64,000 nucleotides of DNA, taken from positions 628,501 through 692,500 of the forward strand of contig JACSYO010001502.1 in NCBI GenBank assembly GCA_016806645.1. The letters run 5' to 3'. The position numbers were made by a program, and so were the translations under genes. Below the pieces are notes generated by a model. That model saw only the letters and a program-made list of their open reading frames with translations, searched no databases and had not been told where the DNA came from. This DNA comes from Ophiodon elongatus. Taxonomy: Eukaryota; Chordata; Actinopteri; Perciformes; Hexagrammidae. The number at the start of each line of letters is the position of its first letter. The stretch's first letter is position 1. This document shows, piece after piece, positions 44,706-59,707 of this stretch.

Positions 44706-46789
44706 GCGAAACAAACCATAAACCCAACCATAAGCCTGCCCCTGAGAACCATAGAGGTACCATCTTGTCTTCCTCCCTGTCCCACAGAGAGCCTGTGCAT
44801 GCCACTGATCCGATGACAACTTGTACACCACGTCATCGTTTACCAAGCAACTCCCCTTTTGGGCCAACAAACGTCACTGTGGCACGACACACTTCAGGAG
44901 TGGGAAGAGACAAGAGAGGGCGACGTAGAGGGACAGAGAGAGTAAAAGAGAAACAGATGTTCGCTCAACTGTTGTGTAAGTTGAGAGGAGCCAGACGAGC
45001 TCGGTGGGTGTGATTTGTGTCCTGACTTGACCTCTCAGGCAGCACTGATAAGACACCCAATAGGCACGACACACATGCACACATAAATATCTGATTCTCC
45101 CTCATCCTTTCTCTTTTTATCTCCACTGTCTCTGAACGTGCTGCTGACCATCACTTTTCCCCCTTTTGTAATTTATGCATCACTGGAACTGATTAGCCCC
45201 ATATGACTTCAGCTTCCAAGGTAGTTACATTCCACATCAGTCTTTGCTCTTTGCAGTCTTTGTTCTGTCACACTTTCCTACTCAAGGAGCCCTCCTGAAA
45301 CACTGCTGACACTATTTAAGTATCCATCATCGCAGCACCAGATACATATCCTAGAGAGCTCCATTTATCTCACAATGTAAGTGTTTTGTTGAAGACCTAA
45401 GTGTCAGAGCCTCCGGTCCCTGACAACCAAGGTGGGATTCGTTAAGGGAGTTTTCTGTCATACTGTCAAGCCGTGTGGTGCTGAGAGGGAAGGACTGAGG
45501 GTAAAATTAAGGTAATTTCAAGTTTTTTAAATAGATTCAAAGGTTCACTTCCGATGCCCGGTGGATTAAACCTGACAGCCATGGTAATATCTCATGACTA
45601 ACTCGGAAATGCACAGAAACAATAAGAGCCCTTTTACCCAGCTATACCACAGGCGATGGCTACTACAGTCTGCCTTTGTGTTGCTCAAAGCTGTCACTTC
45701 ATGCAATGGGAGTCTATTTATGGCTGTTCACTCAGCCTGGCAACGGCTCACTAAAAGCCATTTTCCATGATTTGTATGAAAAATGCCCCTCTCCACCAAG
45801 CTTGGGTTTGTGGTTAGCTGCGACTGGCACGCGACTCATGGTATTTCCTCCAGAATGATAGTACGAGACTCCCACACGGGCACTCTGAAGAACAAACAAG
45901 ATCTTCTGGAGAGACACAGAATGTAAACACTGAAGTTTCTATGGCGAAATGACAAGAGGACAAAGAGGGAAAGGAGAGAAAAGAGGGAAAGATTTGAACA
46001 AAGTAAAACATCAACAGACAGAAGAAAGAAAGATTTAGGTGAGGCAGATTTGTTTGTGTAGCATCTTTCAAACATAGTGACTTGATTGCTTTGCATTAAT
46101 GATAACATGTATTAAAAGACAGGACAGGACAGGAAAGAAAAAAAAACACAGCAGTCAAGATGAATAATCTTCAAAATAAAAGTGTAACAGGCAGAAAGAG
46201 AAGTCAGACATCACAAAGCACTTTAACGAATACATTTGCACATTACAGTATTTGTTAAATGAATCTTACAGTACATTACTGTAAATGAGCTGCGTATTTC
46301 CTGTTTAACTTGTGCACGTTATTCCACAAATTCACTGAAACGGAAGAGCTCGACCCTTGACTTACTTTCACATTACAAATATACTTTCTTTTCAAATTCA
46401 CCTTTTCCCAAGAACTACAGTATGTAGTGTGTCTTACGAGAGAGACAAAAGAAAAACAAATGCTCCATTTCACATACATCCATCCAGCACTGAATTATTA
46501 ATCTCTCTAAACGGATCGCAGCTGTACACTCTCACAGAGACGAAACACAACAGGACGCTGAGACTGTACTCTGCTGGGTTGTGGCTAGTGGTACAGTACA
46601 TTTTATGGTTTTGGAACAATAGCGCTCATTTGCATGTTTAAGTCCCAACTTAATACCCACAAACCCACAATGATTGTGGATGGAGCAGCCCCAGGATGTT
46701 TTACAACTGTGAGGTGTGGTTCTCTGGTTTTCCATTGAGAGAGCTGTGAGAGAATTGGCCACTTTAGACCCTGAGAAATATACTTTTTT

Positions 46790-46802
46790 GGGGGGGGGGG
46801 GG
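46790..46802. repeat. Poly-G run
   Basis: A 13-nt G run following a T run, in the gene-poor interval. Confidence 0.9.
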
Positions 46803-49111
46803 TTGTTGTTATCAAGATGTCATTTTTATTTCGTCAAAGGACATCCATTTTTATTATTCATTATGAGTTGGCCCTAACTTTCCATAATTCATGGGTTTTA
46901 AAGTGTTACTCATCAATGGCAGGGAATGGGAAAAGATACAGCAGTGGCTCATTCAACCGCTGATGAAATTATTCATAAATGTATTAGATTCTGTGTCCCC
47001 TCTACTCATGCGTGTCATAAGGTGTTTCACGCCTGTTTACGTCTCATTTAGGAACATATCGGTTACCTGAGCCCCGGTCTGACGATGTGCATCCAGAGCA
47101 CATGTGGGCGAGAACCAATGTCCAACCAGGACGGGTAAACAACACCGTCAACAACACCGAGTGAGGCCAACAAACACTGACCGCTGATCCTAACAAAGCA
47201 GTGTGTTTGTAAAAGTCTGGCAGGTGTTGCAGGTGGAGGCAGTCCGTCTCCGTGTTCCAACCGCAGCATTTGTCCCATCTCTGTCGCGGTCAAAGATTTG
47301 TCTTGTGATAACAGAGTCAACATCATTGTTTGTTTTTTTTCGCTTAGGGGCCGCCCCTCACTACAGCACATTCCCTCTACGGTGTCTTTGTGCATTTACA
47401 TATGTGGAGTTTCGCTTATTGTTTTATCAATGCAAGTTTATATTTCAGCTTGTGTTTCAAGCAGAAAGAGCCACAGCTAGTTAGTTAACTACTTCATCTG
47501 CACGGAGCTGGGAAGCAGACATAATAGAAGTAAAAAAGAATCCAACCAGTGATACACCCTTCAGAGAACAAAGCAAAGGAAATGGCAACCAAAACCCAAA
47601 TTTATAGCACAGAATCGTTTTTCATCTTTTGAGCAACCAAAAAGGCAAAAAGGCAAACAGCTTTGTTGTGGTAAACATTCTTGCATTTTATTTCAAGTTA
47701 TCAATTATTTAAGCTAAAATGCTCCGTCTGTAACAGTTTATTTGTCAAAACTTTTATTTTTGAAGGTTTTATTTGAATATAGAGGCTATAAAATGTTTTT
47801 TGTTACAGACATAAGCACAGAAACAAAATGTTCTCGGATTAGTAAAAAATGTACAACTCCAAAATATGATGTGCAGCTTTGAATCATATTAGACCTGTTG
47901 GTTGTTCTTTGACTTCTTCATACATATCAGCCTATTTTATATTATTGCCCTCAGCAGGACATTACTACTAAAATACTAATTCTTGCCTTACACACTTTTC
48001 CTAATGCTTTAATGACCTTCGTTAACTGGCATGTACCTTTTCTGTTATAAAACAGGTCTCAACACCTTCTGTTGCTATGGTAATATCACACAGTCCTGTC
48101 TTTTTCAAAGTGACCAAAAATAGCATCAACCTATGACTTAAAATGAACAATTCTATGTCTTGCCTGATAAAGGTTCAAAAAGAACATAATCTGAACCATC
48201 ACCGCTTATCATCTATAAGAAAGCGATACTTCTTTCAGTAACTGAAGGATAATAATACTTAATCATAGAGATAATAATAATAAAAATAAATCAAAACTCT
48301 TTGAAACCCTTAACTGTGAGCAAAACAATAAAAAATGTGCTTAAAAAAACCAAAGAGCCATGGTGGACATGGTCCAGTCTCTTCTTGAGACCCCCGCCCT
48401 TGAATCACACAGTGTAGCTCATGGAGGATTAAACGGTCCGGTATTGGATAAACTCTCGATTCTTTCTATGTGTTTTTGGTATCGAGTGGTACTCTCCTTT
48501 TGATAAGGGAATCAAAATCCTGCTGATACTCTCCAAGCCCTTTAACTAGTGCTCCTAATAATGTAATTATGGATTTAGCACTCGAGGATGTGGCTGGCCA
48601 AACGTGTGTGTTCTGAGCTACTCGGTTATTGACTTACAGAGTTCAGGGAGGAGCTCATGTCAATAAGCTGGCCTGCCCCATGCTGGCTGCACCATACGGA
48701 GAGGTCTGGTTGTAATTCGTGGGACAGGCCAGGGCATAGTGCCAGGGTATTAGAGAGGCGGGAGGCAGGAGACATTTTAATTTGTGCTGCCATGTGCAAA
48801 GGCATGCACCTTCAGCCTGGGTCGGTTCTTGTGATTAGGCTGGCCAGCGTATTCCTAGAAGAGGGGAGGAGCAGGAAAACACGGGGGGAATAAAACAAGA
48901 CTCAGGAAATGCTATTGATGATCTGTCTTAATTAATAATAATGATGTGATGGGAGCACCATTCTGACTTCATCAAAACATAAGACGTTCATCACAAGAAG
49001 TACATTTCATCTCTTTCATTATCAGATTCTAACCCTGTCTCCTAAAAATGATGTTCCCATATGAATAAACTGTGTTGTCAATTTGGTTTTGAGGGAAGCA
49101 TATTGTAAATA

Positions 49112-49136
49112 TTATATATATATATAATATATATAC
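49112..49136. repeat. (TA)n short tract
   Basis: Broken TA repeat (two TATATATA blocks separated by AATA) in the gene-poor interval. Confidence 0.85.
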
Positions 49137-52100
49137 GGTCTTTAACGCGTTGTTAACGTTGTGAATTGAAAGAAAACAAAACATAGACGGAAAGAAACTA
49201 CTGTATTATGTTCAGGCAAGAAAACTTGTTTAGGTTTAGTAAAAGATCATAGTTTGTTATGCAACTCAAGTTAGGTATGGAACGTTAAAATAAGTTAGCA
49301 ACTAGCTAATGAAGAAAGAGGAACATGAGCAGCCAATCATTTACCATGAGAGCAAAGCAGAGCAAAAAGGAAAGTGAATATTGTACTTACATTGGTCTCA
49401 TTCTTAATTTCTTGTAAATAGTGACACCTTTGTTAACGTACGTTTGCACCCTATGTGCTGCCGGGCCAGGTCCAATGTGTAGAGAAAGAAAAAGGTACAA
49501 CAATATTGAATCTGACACTTATTGTTGCTTCTAAATCCACTTTTTATCCTGCAGGAAAAAATTTATCCCGGGACAAAGGGACCCCATGAAAGGTGTTTAA
49601 TGGTGCCATCATTATTGAATATTAGGCTGTTAATTAGCAGAGGAGACCAAATAATGGCCATTTATTTAAAATGCTTCACAGATTGACCTCAAAGACTTTT
49701 TATAATTACCTTTTTTTCTAGAAAGTCTGCTTTTCGTGGTTTATTGCCAATATGAAGTCTGTTTCTATTGTTTTTATTTCAGTATTTTTGTGATTTCCTT
49801 TTAAATTAGAAGCAGGTATAGTGTAGCAGTGTCACTGATTAAGCTCCATGTCTCTGATTATCTCATCACGAAGAGTCAACTGGTGTAAATCTGACGATCT
49901 GGTCCTGCGGGATGTGCTGCCGGCTCTGGCAGGCAGGGAGCTCTTTCCCATCGCCACGGTGACAGATTCCCATGAAAGGAGCAGAGCAGCACACTCAACA
50001 GCCACTGAAGACGAAGAGCTTTGTTCTAAAGTGAGCCATTCAGGATTTAGTTAATGGAGAAAAGAAACAACTGTTCTTTATTCTGAAACTGTTGTTAAAA
50101 ATAGTGGGTTAAATATAAATTTGTCCTCAGAATAGAGAAATTGTGCCTTGAAAATATCTGGTCATATAAAAGACACATTGAGTCGGGCTGCAAAGTGATG
50201 CTCGAGAGCCTTTACGTTGGCCTGAGCTGTGGTGTGTGTTCAATAATCCTGTGTGGTAACCGCGAGCTGATTGAATACACTGGAGGCTTGTCAGGTGTAG
50301 AGCTTTGAGCATTCCTCTGTTTCCTAGACAGTGAGATTATGGGATATAGACGGTGAGATATGTCAAAACCGCGGGGGCCGCCTGGCTATCGCTCTCATTA
50401 GCGAGCTGGGAAGAGGAGGGCAATTACCAGTCTGAGCCCCGCAGGAAGACAGAGGCAACTCTAAAGGGACTTGTTAGGTGTGTGTGTGCGATACACTGTG
50501 CATAAAGGTGTCACCTTTTTCTACATGTGAGAGACTTGGATGTGCCCCTTTCCTCCTAAAGAGCACCGCTAACTCCACATTAAAAATCGTACAAAACTTG
50601 AATATCTCATCGTATAAATTCGTAGTTATAATTCACCATGTCACACGAGGATTGATTAAGCACCTCTAGCATGCAGATGCGTGAGGGATTAGAAGTTTAT
50701 CAAGGTGAGAGCTAAATAATGAACTGACAACTCATTTACTTATTTGACTCACGCATCGTTTGGCATAAAGTTCGGCCCTGATTCATACGCAGCAGTCAAA
50801 CAAGTTTGAAACAAGTCCAGAATACTAAACTACTTATTTGGAAGTAAACGTCTTTGGAAGTAACAACCACAATAACAGCATAAACTTTGAAGTTATACAA
50901 GCACTTGTTCATGTTGACCTACTGTACTTTTCATAGCTGTGTGTGCACATGATATTTCAAAATACAATAGAATGTTATTCAAAACAAGTGGCATACAGCA
51001 GATAACTGTTTTAATAGCAAGTGTGGTAGTGTGACCCCTCCTGTCGCCCTATTGAACTCTGCTGCAAATCTTTATCGGTTATGTCATCACGTCTTCAATT
51101 AGTGAAAAGGATGTTATTGTAGGGTTTCATTTTCAAAGACCGCTGGCAGACCCACGTTGTTCCAAAGAAGGGGTTTCCTTTTATGTCACGACGTGTAACA
51201 ACACACAGTGAGAAGGTACTACAGAAACAACAAAGCTGTTATTTTATTTATAATAATTTCAATTTAAGGCTTTCAAAAGATTCCTTGTCTTGAGCAACAT
51301 TTACAACCAAAGACACAACTTTGAAGTTATCCCAGATTCAAAAGAGTCTTTATCTCGAGCAACATTGAAACTCTTGCTATTAAATTTAGTTCAACTTTAA
51401 ACAAATTTAGTTTGGGTTTTTGACAATTTTATTCAGTAGATATTAATCTCTAATTCTAAAGCAGTATACGAGTGTCTTGATCAAGGGCACATCAAACACA
51501 AACAAAACGGCCTCTTTACAAAGTGTACACTGTATTAGTCACTACAGTAGTGTTAGTGTTACTCAGGAGGAAAGATGTGTGCCTGTGTGTATGTTCGTGT
51601 GAGAGAGAGAGGGGCGGTGTGCATTTGTGTGTGTGTGTGTGTTGGGGGGAGAGCCGATTCAGTGTTGCTAATGACTGCCTTCCCATGAGCTTAATCAAAG
51701 ATTTGTACATTTAATTGCTGTCAAGTCAGCGCTCACCACCTGCCACGTCTTGCCACACATGTGCTCACCCCCTCTCTGGGAGCGCTTCCAGCTCCATCCA
51801 TCATCCCTGGCTGAAGGCTGAGACAACACAGCCTGCTGGGCAACCTGCACTCAGCCGCCCAGCCGGGCCCAGCCAGGCCTGCACAGCATGGACCCAGAGA
51901 GCCTGCTCAGCGCGTCGGGAGGTCTGTCAGCACCTGGGCCTTACAGCGCCAAGCCATTCCTCGCGTTATTAAAAGCAGACGAGCCTACGAACCGACGCTG
52001 ACTAAAGCCAGGGAGATGTATGTTTTTTGTTTTCTTCTCCTCACGTGACGCGTAACCTGGCCGTGACATGCGATACATATCAAAGCAGAGGAGCTCTGTG

Positions 52101-55100
52101 AAACGCCGCCAACCGTGCGCCTCTGCAGGCCTCACCCGTTCTCCCACGCTCATCGCCATCGCCGTGTGTGAGAGTCGGTGGTCCGCTTCGTCCCTCAGCG
52201 CAGCCCAGGATGGAATGTGGGCCCGATCTGATCCGTGATCATTCTCAGCTTGTTTTCCCAGCTGATGCCCACAAGGCCCGGTGTAACGCGGCCACACTCT
52301 TGCAACAAGCTCTGGGAAGATCTGTCAGGACTGCTCGCTGTTGCCTCGGCACACCTTTGGATTTGCGGGGCCACTACAGTATGCATGACAGACATTAGTA
52401 GTCCCCAAAAGGCCCGAGGCTCCCAGTGAGCTCCCGTGCAACGCGGTACTGCAGCATCAAGTGGACTTTGAAATGTTGGAAGGACTTGCAGAGTGCACTC
52501 TGCCACACAGGTTCCACTACGTGGGTGTCGGTTCATGCACCGTCGGTCATAAGTGGTGATTACAGGAGCACATCTGATAGGCGGATGCAGTACCATCCAT
52601 CTTCATACTGTGCCTGCAACTCAGTTTTGGAGGCCAAAATCCATGAACAACTTCATTACATTTAGAAATGCAGACTTGGTAAATTGAGGAAATGTTTAAT
52701 ATATTCAGTCATCAGATCAGCAGTTTTGTTAGTAAGGCATTAAGTAAGGACATGGCAATTCTTATTAATGTATATAGAGCCTCAACAAATGACTTGATCA
52801 TAAATAAATCCACGAATGACAAGTTGTAAAACCCTCTATAAATTGTGGCTTATTAAAGTGTTGTATTTTGGAAAATTGTGAGATTTTAACCCCAAAACAC
52901 CAGTATGTTTTAAACCACATGGAGGCAGTCTAAGCATTTTTCCGAAAACAAGTTTTGATTAATAACTTTCAAAGACCACCTAAAGTGATATTATTCTCCT
53001 CTCTACATCTGTTTTGACCTTTTCCAGTTACACAAATTGATAAATAGACATGTACAGTATTTGTATGACAAAAATCAAATAGGAACCTTGAATTATTTTT
53101 AAGATTTGGCTCTGGAAACAGATGTCGGACCAGTTTACCACATAACCCGCCTTTCCCACAAGATCACACACACGGTGGTGGCTCAGGTGTTACAGTTAAT
53201 CCAGTGTCATGCTCACCCCTGAAAGTTTGCTTATTATCCCATACACGGCTCCGGGCTAGACGGAGGAAAACAGGTCTGACCTGTACGGTGGGAGTCGGTG
53301 TGACTGGAAGCTGGCAAGTCTGGACAAGGCCCCGTGTAGCCTGGCATCTCCTGGGGCCACAGCACTGCCTGCAAGGCGTGATCCAGACCTGCTCCCACGG
53401 GGGCCTGAGCCAGGGAGCAGGTGGAAGGCTACAGCTGCCTGTTGGACTCCCTGAGCTCATCAGTGGCCCAGCCTTTTCACCGTCTAAGGGAAAGAGGACA
53501 CTTGACTTGCTTCTGTAGGCCTTCCAGTGGGAAACCAAGATTCTTTTTTTTTTTTTATGGACATTTGATACTCGAGAATTTACCATGTCTGTCACCTTCA
53601 AACCAACTTTGAAGACATTTCTGCTCTTAATATACTGAAATAGTGTTAACTATAACACAGTGAAAATCAATCAACATCGCTGATTTTAAATTGTTAATCA
53701 AATCCTCTGTTGACGATCAATGTTAGATGTATTTTAGATAAACTCCATACTTTTTTATTTGATTTCTGATTGCTGGATTCATGTCTGTTTGTATCCTTTC
53801 ATTCAATTGCAGCTTTTTTTTTTATCATCTTGTCTGTATACTTATAGTTTGAGACTTTAAGAAATACGGTTATTGGCTTTTTGTCAATAGTTAGATGAAA
53901 AGTTTTCATACCAGTCAAATGTTTCAGCTCGATATGTAGCTGAGCCTCGCTCAAACAAATCAGACACAACGTGTTAATCAGCGAGCTTTTGGGATGGGGA
54001 CAGGTGGATTTCGTTACCTTTGGACTGAGATCCTCGTTTCCAGTCTTCATGCAACTTTAAAGTAACAGGCGGCTCGATGCAGCGTTAGATTCACCAGACG
54101 AGCTTCTCATCCAACTCTCAGCAAGAAAGCAAACACTTGTATTTCCCAAAATGGATCCATCTACTTTTCCGCCCTGAAGAAAGAGGGAACTACTCTCCTT
54201 GGAATCAATTAAATATGCCACTTAAGTGGATTTAATTGCGTTATATAACATTATTTTCTCATGTATCTAAACATCAAATGAAAAGATGAAAAGTACACAG
54301 CAGCACAGGTTCTGACTTTATCAATACTGTGTGAAACATACTGATTTATTGTGTACATGATAGACCTTTTTCACAGCAGACATTTTGACAAGTCGTAGAC
54401 GTAAAATCACAGGTGTATTTAATAACAATGACACTCAGTGGAACCATTTCCCCCGTGCTGAGTCTTACTCTGACAAGTCAACGGTCTGTAGAGTGGCACC
54501 CTGCGGTGCTGAGCCCAGTCTCACGTTCACCTGCGTCTGCTCGTCATAACAGGGGAGGCTTTAACCGCTGAAATCCAAAGCCTGGCCTGGGATCCACCTG
54601 CTCAGCCTCTTCCATGGAGCATTTTAATTATTAGAGTACACTGAAGCAGCCAGAGCAAACGCTTTATATGATGGAAATACATACCTATTGTTCCGTCATA
54701 TTGAATAACCGACATATTGCTGCTCCCGATTCATTTGACGTCAATGTTTCTTGAGCTGTAATCTAGAAATAAATGTCAAAAATGAACCAGACAACCCGGT
54801 TTGAGGATTGCACCGGCAGAAAGAAGGCTTGACCATATGGCCGCTCTCATCAGGGAATAAAAAAATAAATAAAGTTCATGATCCCTCTCATATCGTGACA
54901 GCAGATGCAATCCGAGTGGTCTATTTTGCTGACTCACATGTTGGGCCACCCACGCATGAGAGCACCAAGCTAAAATCACACTGTTTCCCCGACAACCATA
55001 ATTTATACCTCCAAAACAACTTTTTGTTTCATCTCGCACACATACACACACCAAAAAAATAATAATTAGAAAACTAGCTTCTGGACGGTCATAAATACGG

Positions 55101-58100
55101 CTTTTTTTTTTGCAAAATTGAGAACAATAAGTATAAGAGGGAGATAATTTAGACTTTGCATAACAGGTAAGCTAAACTAAGAAAACTAAGGGTTGTGAGA
55201 CAAGCAGATCTTTTTGATAGTTGGACATGTTGTCTTTATGCATGTTGATCCCAGGCAAAGGCAAAAAAACAAATCCCCATAAATCACACTGCAAGATACA
55301 GTGGAAAAGTGTTTTGTGAAAGCCTGATCCTCCATTCTTGAACTTTATCTAACTTCCTACTGTGATTTCCTAGTTCAGGTCAAACGCAGCTTCCTACCTC
55401 TTGATCAATGCGGAGCATTTCATACGGCGGAGCCAAGACTTCACTTAAGAGAAAGTCAAGACCTTTCGGCGCATGAATGGGAGGAAACGGCTGAAGAGCT
55501 CACCCTCCATGCCAGTCATTCAATAACAACACCCCTTCTTTGCTACTGTGCACTCAGGTTAAATACCAGCGCTTGTTTTTCGCAGCATGGGTTTGATTTG
55601 CCTCCATAATTTTTGAAACTGAATGTTTAAAAAACATAGTGTGGAAAGTTTTTAGATCCCTCCACCATCCCCACCCGCCCCCCCCCCCTCCTCAGTGAAA
55701 ACAGGGCCTGATCTGGCCCCGGCCCCCGGCTTGTTGGGACAGCTGCTCAGATGATCTGGGCTCTCTGCAGGTTCCATGATTCATTTTCTGAGTCAACACC
55801 ACCAACTCGAGATTCAACCTCAATGCAGTCGTGATTCACAGGCAGATTTGTAAATTTGAACGATTACTCAATTTAATGTGCACTGCATAAATACTTAGTG
55901 TGTATATGCCATGGAGGCTGCAAAGGCAATAAAACCAGACGGTAAATAATGACAGTATGACCGTTTTGAAAAACTATACAATTTCTGCCATGTTTCCAAA
56001 ACAACAATGCTGCACAGCTTTGATAAACAAAAAACAAAAAGGCCGTTTCTCTCTTCCATCTTGGTCACAAGACATATTTTTGCTTGTTGCTTGTCACGAG
56101 ATTTTTGTTTTACAAATGATTTTGGTGTTTGGTGGATTACTGGTCTTTTCTCGTGACAAGAGACGAGCAGCTGAATCAGCGCTGCGGCTGACAGCCATGC
56201 ATGAGAGTTCCATTATCGAGAAACTGGCAATTTGTGAGCTCCGTCTTCTTGTCTGTTTGCCACTAACGCTGACACGTTAAAAGGACTGCTGCTGTGGTGT
56301 TTTTGAACTTCACATCCTTTGATGATCTCGAGCATTGGATCGCGCCGTTACTCGTTTACATTCTGTTGCGTGGTCAGTATGCATATGGACGTATGTGTCT
56401 TCTGCGGTTTCACCAAGTTGAACCGACACCGCGCTGATGGACACATGGGCTGTATAGCTGGGCCTGCTGGAGGGAAGTGAAGATTTTCTGAAGGGACACT
56501 ACCACTGTTGTCCACAGGGGCCATCAGAAACAACATGCAATTCAAGTTCCTCTTTAGTGTTCCACTGATGTGCAGATTATTGTTAAAATACAAATCACAC
56601 ATTTTAGAGCTTTCAGTAGAGTCACGTAAAGAAGCTCCTCATCCAGACTCCTCATTCCCATCATACTGCTAAACAACAAGGACAGGACTAATCTGATAGA
56701 GGATTGACAAAAATATACTTTTACTGTCGCTACATTTTTATATATTTCTGGTTTATTTTTGACACACCACATTTTTCTACGCATTCAATACCCACAAAGT
56801 ATGTATGTAGTGACTTGGAAGAATGCACTCTGTAGTGTGACACATTCTTTTATTTTTCTTCTCTCTGACCCAGGGCATTACCAGAAAATGTCCCAGTCAC
56901 ACCCTTGTGATGAGGGAACGGGCGAAACCTTCAGTGTGGCTGATCTGGATCGCTCCGGTTCTGCTCCTCACCCCGGACTGAATTAGCAGCCCGTCTTTCA
57001 GCCGGTACCTCCCTCACCAGTCTGGCGTGGAGTGCGTGTGGGCTGGGGTGGATTAATGATGTCAGGCCAGCAGCCACTCCCAGTCTGCGTATAAAGCCAC
57101 TAATCACCAATCTACCTTCAGCAGACTGCTCAGAGTTCCCCGCTCCTGCTAAATATTATTGTTGTGAGTTGTAGGTCTAGTGACTCATACTTTCCATTGA
57201 CATCTTACTCATTCAGCAGCTACAATGGGAAGGAGTGGCTTTCTGCTGACACAGTGGTGCACACATTCCCACACACTTTTCCTCGCCGCCACATTCAACT
57301 GTAGTTCATGCTCCACAAAGTTCACTTGTGCCTTACTTGAAAGCAGCATAAGCCTTTTTTTAAACTCTGCCAGCGAGGAGCTAATTAGAAAATCCATTAG
57401 AAAGTGAAGAAGAAACACAATATTAAAATGCATTGCATTCACTGGGGTGATAATCCTGCTTTGTCAGGCTTATTAACATTCAGAGCTGTAATGTTTTGTG
57501 ATTTCGGTCACTCCTGGCAATCTGCCAGCCAACCCGAAAGAACTGGCCGCTCGCGAACACCGACGGATGCGTCGCCTCATGCGTTCTGCGAAGAGTTTCA
57601 CTTGAACACGGCAAACGCTACAGCCTCCGGCCAGTTTACTGCCTTCAAGCACGGATGTTCTGAAGCATTCAAAAGAGGAAATAACTAGTCTGTACTCTGC
57701 GCGTGCCCTCTAAAAATATTGCAGTCTGACAAAACAAACAATCTTGTCATGTGCTCCAAATACAAATTGTGATTCCTCGTGATAAAAATATGAATCTAGC
57801 TAATAAAAGCTAGATGCTTTGCAATGACGCTGTCAGCCCAAAGAGCAGGTGAAGGCGTAACATGGAGGAAGCCATCTGCCTCCAATGTCAATTCAGAACG
57901 CTCTGCCGAATGACTGCTGATGAGGATTGACTAAAGCCAATTGACCTTTCGCTAAGCCCCGACCCCTAATGCTTCTCAGTCAAGCTGTCTGAGCTACCAT
58001 GGAGCCCACACTGTCACTAACTGCACTCCCTGCATAAATAAGATCAGATTGTTAGAAAAACGGAACGACGCTTGACGTCGACAATATGCGTTTGTAGGTT

Positions 58101-59653
58101 GTACCCAGGATATCAAACAAATTCAGCATTCAAAAAACAAGGTAAACAGTGAAAATGGAAGCGAATGCTACAGATTACAGTGTAAAAGTGAACCACCTCC
58201 TCACCCGGCAATCGAGACAGAAGACAATGAAATTAAGCAACAACACTGTTCCTATAAAGCTGGGTAGGTCTTTACAACTGTAACAATCATTTAAAACCAA
58301 AAGCAGCATGTGTGTACACTATGGCTTCAGTAACTAGCGTAGCATAAAAGTGCTAATGCTAGTTAATGATGGGCTAACGTACTCTGCAAATGTTAGCTCC
58401 ACAGGTTTTTATGTAGAAACGTAACGTTTTAGAAACGTGTATCTCCTTTCAACTTCTCTGGATAAAAAGTATCACTATTACACAACGTTTAGCCATGACT
58501 AGCTACAAATCTACAAAAACCCACTTGAAAACGTAGAAAATCTGAAAGGATCTGGCAGCTTCTACGCTATGATTGTCCAGTCTGCATTAGAGGGCGGGAC
58601 TTACCGAAAGGGGACCGTTAGCCTGATCACACAGCAAACACTACAGTGGACACATGGCCCAATGGCTCCCGAGTGCTGAGCACGTTGGTCCTTTTGTGTT
58701 AGGGGACAGTAAAATGACACACATTCCACCTCCATGCTGCTGCTGTTCTACTGGTTCTGCTGTCATGGGAAACTTACACTTAATGCTCCCTCGAGCGTGT
58801 GCTGCTGTGTTTCTCTGTCACTAGCTAAACTTTGTTGGTTTGTCTGTTTGAGTGCACACTATGGGGAGTCAGCATTCAGGCCCACTTCACGTGGTTCGGA
58901 AGGTGAGGGGCTATTAGGGGAAAGGTGAGTATGGGACTGCGCCGCTGGGTTACTCAGTAACTGGGGCTCTCTTCTTCCCCTCTCAGGCCTCTAGTGCTGT
59001 TCCTGCGCAACCCCCCCACCCCCACACACACACTTGCGTTTTCTCTTTGAAAGAAGGAATAATCAAGCAATACTCTATTTCCCATATACATTTCCCTGTT
59101 TCAATTATGTGTAAACATATCTGTCACAGACAAGATATAGCTTACTTAAAACCAACATCAGGTATTAACCTAAGGCTTCAAACCAACAATTATGTGGGTT
59201 GATCAGCAATGACAACAGCAGGGTGGATGGCAGCTGTAGTGGATGGACATATCTACCACTTCATGACAGAAAATACTGGGAAATGTGTGGTTAACCCTTT
59301 GCATCTGAGGCATTTGTTTTTATTACTTTACCTCTATTTGTAGGATTTACTGTATAGTCACTACATGAATCCAAAATACCATACATGTGTATTTGAAGGA
59401 GGTTCCTCCTCTGCAATTATTTGGTGTGTGAATGCTGTTTTAGAGAGACTACATATGATCAATGTGATTGATCCGAGTATAAGATACAGATGCTCGACAC
59501 GACAGTGAACCAGTGTGGGTGTTGCCACCTCCGACTGGGTCCCAGCTTGCAGCGTCAAAACACAGCCGTGTGTAATGCAGCTATAGAGCTTGTGCTCACA
59601 GCCATGTTTGTTTTCTGGCCCTGAGCCGGCACACATGAAAGTGGGGTGACCGT

Positions 59654-59707
59654 TCCCTCTCTCTCTCCCTCTCTCCCCTCCCTCCCTCTCCCTCTCCCTC
59701 TCCCTCC
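59654..59707. repeat. CCCTCT-type pyrimidine microsatellite
   Basis: CT, CCT and CCCTCT units in a C/T-only stretch of about 54 bp. Confidence 0.9.

Noticed and set aside
47063..47395. 110-codon minus-strand ORF
   Set aside because: No recognisable domain, splice context or neighbouring exons; length is within chance for this region.
51715..52665. GC-richer patch with several overlapping ORFs on both strands
   Set aside because: ORFs conflict between frames and strands with no family resemblance; treated as noncoding.
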